A stretch of 64,000 nt of DNA from CAWJLE01 sp963843645 (GTDB taxonomy: Bacteria > Chloroflexota > Anaerolineae > DAOTYC01), in NCBI GenBank assembly GCA_963843645.1, contig CAWJLE010000003.1:124001-188000 (forward strand). Reading direction: 5' to 3'. A program made the position numbers and the translations under genes. Shown here piece by piece: positions 60,038 through 64,000 of the stretch (positions are counted from its first letter, which is position 1; each line of letters begins with the position of its first letter). A model generated the notes under the pieces. The model was given only the letters and a program-made list of their open reading frames with translations, was not told the DNA's origin and searched no databases.

Positions 60038-60084
60038 AGCCGTTTGGACTACCCTATTCGCGGGCCAGGGCGGTCCAAACGGCT
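60038..60084 (+). terminator. Terminator after the first winged-helix gene
   Basis: AGCCGTTTGGAC (60038-60049) pairs perfectly with 60073-60084; an inner CCCT/AGGG extends the stem. TTGCTTTTTG follows shortly downstream. Confidence 0.65.
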
Positions 60085-60103
60085 CCTCTCTTGCTTTTTG
60101 CCC

Positions 60104-60133
60104 TTGACAACGCACCATTTGTGTGAATATAAT
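60104..60133 (+). promoter_or_regulatory. Promoter of the second winged-helix gene
   Basis: TTGACA (60104-60109), 18 bases, TATAAT (60128-60133); both boxes match consensus. Confidence 0.75.
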
Positions 60134-60163
60134 AGTTGCATATTACAACTTGCGTGTTGTCTT

Positions 60164-60248
60164 CCAGGCGCTGCCGCCTGAGTTGCAGATCGATAGCACG
60201 CGAAGCTGTCGACCTACCGGACTCGGGAACGCCTGGGGCCGGTTTTTT
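60164..60248 (+). promoter_or_regulatory. Transcription attenuator before the second winged-helix gene
   Basis: CAGGCG-CTGC-CGCCTG (60165-60180) is a perfect hairpin. Further on, ACCGG (60216-60220) pairs with CCGGT (60239-60243), enclosing CTCGGG/CCTGGG and an AACG loop, and the stem runs into six T's (60243-60248): an intrinsic terminator. CCAGGCG (60164-60170) is exactly complementary to CGCCTGG (60230-60236) in the terminator's right arm, so an antiterminator pairing is available. No T-box or known riboswitch consensus is recognised. Confidence 0.6.
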
Positions 60249-60311
60249 GGTTGCGACCCGAATGCTCCACTGCATGAGGCGGGTCCGATGGACAGAAAGG
60301 AGGTGACCGAC

Positions 60312-60683
60312 GTGGGTTACCTCAATGACGTATCGAAAGGCCTTCCGGTCGGCGACCCAAGAGTCGACGAGCTAATGAGGCTTTGCAGTGATTTACCCCC
60401 TGCCTGGGCGACGGTGTTGCATCTGTTTCACGCGCACCCGACGACCAGGATGGCGGTCGAGGATGTTGCGGATCGGCTCGATCTTCCCCTGGAGGAGGCC
60501 GGGACGATTCTGGGAACCATGAGTGACAAGGGCTTGCTTCACCGCACGACGGTGGCCAAAGTGATGTTTTATGGGTTGACGGATGACGCAGACATGTTGG
60601 ACATGGTTACGACATTCGAAGACTGGTGCGAGGTGCAGCGCCGGCGCTGGGATCCGTATCAGGGCATGTTTCACCGGGAGTAG
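60312..60683 (+). CDS. Small winged-helix-like protein (paralogue 2)
   Basis: 123 residues from GTG 60312, which follows the strong AAGGAGGTG by 6-7 bases; upstream in-frame ATGs lie inside the attenuator or lack a site. The core VLHLFHAHPTTRMAVEDVAD, LDLPLEEAGTILGTMSDKGL and TTVAKVMFYGLTDDADML forms a helix-turn-helix and wing, ending FEDWCEVQRRRWDPYQGM. It parallels the 59621 gene throughout but shares few exact residues. Probable DNA-binding regulator of unknown target, itself under attenuation control. Confidence 0.7.
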   Translation: MGYLNDVSKGLPVGDPRVDELMRLCSDLPPAWATVLHLFHAHPTTRMAVEDVADRLDLPLEEAGTILGTMSDKGLLHRTTVAKVMFYGLTDDADMLDMVTTFEDWCEVQRRRWDPYQGMFHRE

Positions 60684-60757
60684 ACGAACGGTTTGCGGCG
60701 CTTGACCGTACGAAAGGAACGAAAACCGCGGGCACGAAAGGTCCGCGAGAACGTGGC

Positions 60758-60799
60758 CCGGCTCATAGGGCGGCCGCTGAAAGCCGCCCTATGAGCCGG
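60758..60799. terminator. Bidirectional hairpin between convergent genes
   Basis: CCGGCTCATAGGGCGGC (60758-60774) pairs perfectly with 60783-60799, loop 8 bases. It lies between the winged-helix gene and the convergent aminotransferase. Confidence 0.7.
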
Positions 60800-60816
60800 C
60801 ACTACTACTACACAAC

Positions 60817-62046
60817 CTACTGGCAGCCAAACTCGCGCCGCAGTACGTTGCCGAGACGGTGGATACCCTCTTCGATCAATTCGGGGCTGGCATTGGAAAA
60901 GTTCACTCGCATGGTATTGTGGCCGCCACCCTCGGCGTGGAATGCCGTTCCGGGCACGAAGGCCACTTTCTCTCGCAGAGCGCACTTCAGGAGATCACCG
61001 CTGTCGACGTGCTCCGGTAAGCGGACCCATAAGAATAGGCCCCCCTGCGGCCGGGTCCACGTCACGCCGGCTGGAAAATACCGCTCCATGGCCGACAGCA
61101 TCGCGTCACGGCGCTCGCGGTACATCTGCCGGATAAACTTCACGTGTTCGGGCAAGAACCCCTGTTGACAGATTTCGTACACGACCATCTGAAGGAACGT
61201 GCTCGTGTGCAAGTCTGCGCCCTGCTTGGCCTGAATGAAGCGCGAGATAATCTGCTCGGGAGCGACGATCCATCCCAATCGAATCCCAGGCGACAGCGTC
61301 TTGGAGAACGTCGAGAGATACAGGACGTTCTCCTTGTGCAGCACGACCAGCGGTACCAGATTATCGCCCTCGAAGCGCAGTTCGCCGTACGGGTCATCTT
61401 CTACGATGAACACACCGTGTCTGGCCGCTGCCTCGACGAGCTTCATGCGCCGCTCTGCCGACAGAGTCGTACCGGCGGGATTGTGGAAATTGGGCAGCAC
61501 GTAGATGAATTTCACCTTGTTCGCTGCCAGGACGCCCTCCAATTTGTCGACGTCCATACCGTCGTCATCCAGCGGCACGGTGACGTACGACGGCTGGTAG
61601 GCGTTGAAAGCCTGGAGCGCGCCCAGGTAAGTGGGCGATTCGGTCAGAATCACGTCCCCGGGGTCGATGAACAGCTTGCCGATCAGGTCGAGGGCTTGCT
61701 GGGAGCCGTTGGTCAGGAGGATGTTCTCCGGCTCGGCGGGTACTCCGTAGCGCCGCATCTTATCGGCGAGACACTCCTTCAGGGGTGCGTAGCCGTCCGT
61801 TGGACCGTACTGCAGCGCCTCTGCGCCCTGCATCTCGAGCACTCGCATGCAGGCTCGTTGGAACTCCGCGACCGGAAAGGTCTCCGGAGCGGGCAATCCG
61901 CCGGCGAATGAGATCACGTCCGAATTCTGGGTGACCTTCAGAAGATCGCGAATGGCTGAGCCCTTCATTCCATCGGTTCTGCGCGCAAACAAAGTGTCCC
62001 ACTTTGTTGTAGATACCCCATCCAGTTTCATAGTCGTCGACGCCAT
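60817..62046 (-). CDS. PLP-dependent aminotransferase (LysN/2-aminoadipate type, class I)
   Basis: 409 residues: VISFAGGLPAPETFPVAEFQ, LQYGPTDGYAPLKECLADKM, LLTNGSQQALDLIGKLFIDP, YVLPNFHNPAGTTLSAERRM, EDDPYGELRFEG, PLP-Lys in LSTFSKTLSPGIRLGWIVAP, and the C-terminal Arg in MRVNFSNASPELIEEG. This matches the broad LysN/multi-substrate aminotransferases acting on 2-aminoadipate, aromatic or branched-chain substrates. ATG 62046 follows AAGGAGG at 11 bases; two other starts are possible within 15 codons. Confidence 0.88.
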   Translation of the reverse strand: MASTTMKLDGVSTTKWDTLFARRTDGMKGSAIRDLLKVTQNSDVISFAGGLPAPETFPVAEFQRACMRVLEMQGAEALQYGPTDGYAPLKECLADKMRRYGVPAEPENILLTNGSQQALDLIGKLFIDPGDVILTESPTYLGALQAFNAYQPSYVTVPLDDDGMDVDKLEGVLAANKVKFIYVLPNFHNPAGTTLSAERRMKLVEAAARHGVFIVEDDPYGELRFEGDNLVPLVVLHKENVLYLSTFSKTLSPGIRLGWIVAPEQIISRFIQAKQGADLHTSTFLQMVVYEICQQGFLPEHVKFIRQMYRERRDAMLSAMERYFPAGVTWTRPQGGLFLWVRLPEHVDSGDLLKCALREKVAFVPGTAFHAEGGGHNTMRVNFSNASPELIEEGIHRLGNVLRREFGCQ

Positions 62047-62190
62047 TGTCTGTATCGCCTCCTTAACCTCTCTCATCTTGCGTTAGCCGATGCATCAGTC
62101 CGGCTTGGCTTGTTTCTCACTTGTGTTTCGCCAGACTCCCGAAATTCTCGAAGGCCTTGGAAGTCGCTGAAGGTTGACAATTCCGGCCTG

Positions 62191-62838
62191 TCAGCCGGCG
62201 TTCAGCCGCTTCACGATCTCTCCGACGCCCAAAACGTCCGGCAGGTGAAAGTCGACGATGCCGTCTTCCGGAACGTGGTCGCCGACCATGACGGTGAACA
62301 TGCCCAGCTCTTTTCCGGGGCGCAAATTACGCACGTTGTCGTCGACGAGCAGGCAGCGACTCGGCTCGACTTCGAGCAGGTCGACGAGCCGCTGGTAGAT
62401 TTCGGCATTCGGCTTGCAGACAAAGTCGAACGTGCGCACGTCGACAATGCGCTCGAAATACTGATCGATACCGAGAATCTGAGCTACTTTCTGCGCATGC
62501 TCTGTGGAGGCATTCGTGAAGATGACCTTGCGGGCCGAAAGGTTGCGAATCATTTCCACCAGGGCCGGGTTAGGGCTGATGTAATCGGCCAGCGGCAGGT
62601 CGTGCACGAACGCCAGGTAATCCTCGGAATCCACGTGATAGTGGAGCTGAAGCCCACGCAGGCTCGTCCCGTAGAGCTTCGCATACTCTGGGCGCAGGCG
62701 ATTGACCAGGTCCGCCGGCATGCCCATCCGCTCTTCCATGTAGAGCTGAATGCGCCGGCCGATGGCCTGCATCAGTCCGGCATTCCGCGGATACAAGGTC
62801 TCATCGACGTCGAACAGGACAACTTCGACGCGGGTCAT
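62191..62838 (-). CDS. HAD-family pyrimidine 5'-nucleotidase-like hydrolase
   Basis: 215 residues: motif I LFDVDETLYPRNAGLMQAIG with the Asp nucleophile, motif II KVIFTNASTEHAQKVAQILG, Lys in DFVCKPNAEIYQRLVDLL, and motif III CLLVDDNVRNLRPGKELGMF. The LYPRN start and overall pattern follow the SDT1/PPM-type nucleotidases acting on UMP, CMP or vitamin B6 phosphates. ATG overlaps the aminotransferase stop (ATGA), so it is coupled to that gene. Confidence 0.88.
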   Translation of the reverse strand: MTRVEVVLFDVDETLYPRNAGLMQAIGRRIQLYMEERMGMPADLVNRLRPEYAKLYGTSLRGLQLHYHVDSEDYLAFVHDLPLADYISPNPALVEMIRNLSARKVIFTNASTEHAQKVAQILGIDQYFERIVDVRTFDFVCKPNAEIYQRLVDLLEVEPSRCLLVDDNVRNLRPGKELGMFTVMVGDHVPEDGIVDFHLPDVLGVGEIVKRLNAG

Positions 62839-63960
62839 GCTCCCTCCTTCTGGAGCTCAGACAAAAGGGCGCTGAAGTTGTTCAGGCCGGTGCGCAACAG
62901 CTCGGTGTCGCAGGCGAAACCGAGGCGGACGAAATTCTCGCGTTCGAAGCATTCGCCCGGCGCCAGGAGAGTGCTGTGTTTCTCGATTAGCTGCAAGCAG
63001 AGATCGTGTGACGAGACCGGCAGGTCATAGTGAAGGAAGGCGGTGGTTCCGCCGCGCGGAGCGACGTAATCGATCACGGGGTGTTCCGCGACCCAGTCGT
63101 CGACGATTTGGAAGTTACGACGCAGCAAGGTCAGATTGCGCTCCATGAGCTTGTCGAGGTGGCTCAGGGCCAGGAGAGCCAGGTGTTCATCCAGGCGGCC
63201 GCAGCTGATCGTCGTGTAGTCGCGATGGATCAGGCAGTCAGCGATGACTTCGTCCGGCGCGGCGATCCAGCCCAGGCGCAGTCCGGCAAGCGAGAACGGC
63301 TTGGCGAAACTGCCGGTTGCGATGGCGCGGGTGCTCAGGTCGACCGCCGATGGGACGTGCATGTCCTCCTGAATGTAAAGGCCGCGGTAGGCCTCATCGC
63401 AAAGGACGTAAGCTCCGCAGTCCTCGGCCAGGCGGCATATCTGCGACAAGGTCGGCTCTTCGATGACCGCACCAGTAGGGTTGTGCGGGTTGTTGATGAC
63501 GATCAAGCGCGTGCGGGCGTCGATCAAGCCGGACAGTCGATCCAAATCGGGTTGATAGCCGGACTCCGGACGAAGCGGCAGCCGCTTGACGTGGGCTCCG
63601 AACGATTCCGCTACCCGATAAAGCTGTTCGTATGCGGGAAAGACGGAAATCACCGTGTCGCCTGGGGAGACGAGTGAATAGAACAGCCAGGAAATTGGCG
63701 CCGATCGCGCCATTCATGATCAAGATGTTGTCCGGGTCGTGGTGCGCATAGAGACCGGCCAACGCGCGGCGCAGAGCTGGTGTGCCCGGGATGTCCCCAT
63801 AGGTGAGCGGCATATCCATCACGTCGTCGAATGACGCGTCGGTCAGTCGGAGGAGCTCACCCAGGGTCAGAGACTTGACGCAGGTTTCCGCCAGGTTGAA
63901 GCTGACCTGCGTTTCGTATTCGTCCATCCACTGTTCAAGTGCGAAACGTGCGATCTCCAA
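62835..63960 (-). pseudogene. PLP-dependent aminotransferase class I/II, one frameshift
   Basis: The first frame runs FNLAETCVKSLTLGELLRLT, LTYGDIPGTPALRRALAGLY, ILIMNGAIGANFL. Near 63700 one extra G shifts it; the second frame continues LFYSLVSPGDTVISVFPAYE, VINNPHNPTGAVIEEPTLSQ, CDEAYRGLY and the PLP-Lys in TGSFAKPFSLAGLRLGWIAA. Joined, it is a complete protein of about 374 residues of the aspartate aminotransferase fold. A TTG at 63960 follows GAGGAG; a GTG at 63975 is the alternative, and the gene could begin further right outside the window. Substrate unknown. Confidence 0.8.
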
Positions 63961-64000
63961 TTCTGCTCCTCTCACCTTTTCAAAGGGCGGCCCGGCGCGG

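Overview
The window is GC-rich, densely coded bacterial DNA, probably from a member of the Chloroflexota (Anaerolineae or Caldilineae type). I infer this from Pro/Thr-rich 'TPTPT' linkers in secreted proteins, a T-box-controlled trp operon with a fused trpGD, a LonC-type protease, tungsten-cofactor radical SAM proteins and several PadR/ArsR regulators. This is inference, not a database result. No rRNA, tRNA, CRISPR array, insertion sequence or phage gene is visible. At least nine genes are split by frameshifts, nearly all explained by one extra base, and they cluster at 3.5-6 kb. That pattern points to consensus error more than to decay.

Region 1 (1-6.5 kb, minus strand) is one co-directional block. 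It holds an ArsR repressor, two DGC-type zinc-binding proteins, a small conserved protein, an ArsC arsenate reductase, a thioredoxin-fold protein and an Acr3 arsenite pump. It then continues with 21 bases of spacing into two tandem radical SAM/SPASM proteins of the tungsten-cofactor maturase type, an HdrA-N-like protein and a ferredoxin cut by the left edge.

Region 2 (6.8-12.6 kb, plus) carries further metal and metalloid genes: ArsR plus an ArsP-like permease, a PadR regulator plus a His/Cys-rich small protein, a CDF transporter, a chromate transporter, a secreted Gly-rich protein and a membrane-anchored winged-helix protein. Region 3 (12.7-18.5 kb) is an OmpR/histidine kinase pair followed by an ABC exporter-like set: permease, ATPase, lipoprotein, permease. 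Region 4 (18.8-24.1 kb) has modB and modA behind a long structured leader, gamma-glutamyltransferase, and an arsR-arsM operon.

Region 5 (24.2-33 kb) holds a DsbA-like protein and assorted envelope and small-molecule genes (secreted repeat protein, beta-propeller, M23 peptidase, SRPBCC, flavin reductase, methyltransferase, pentapeptide-repeat protein). Region 6 (33-37.7 kb) is a catabolic operon: XRE-cupin regulator, IolN-like hydrolase, two-subunit transketolase and IolM-like dehydrogenase. A very long perfect hairpin stands directly before its promoter. Region 7 (38.2-51.8 kb) has TrmO, a DUF2284 protein, an SDR-type threonine dehydrogenase, secreted proteins, a leader RNA with an 18-codon ORF, LonC, DegV, a multi-PAS kinase, a TPR protein and an M23 peptidase.

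Region 8 (51.9-60.7 kb) is the complete trp operon trpE-GD-C-F-B-A behind a T-box leader with a UGG specifier. Two paralogous small winged-helix genes follow, each behind a leader with terminator-like structure. Region 9 (60.8-64 kb, minus) has two PLP aminotransferases flanking a HAD phosphatase; the outer aminotransferase is frameshifted.
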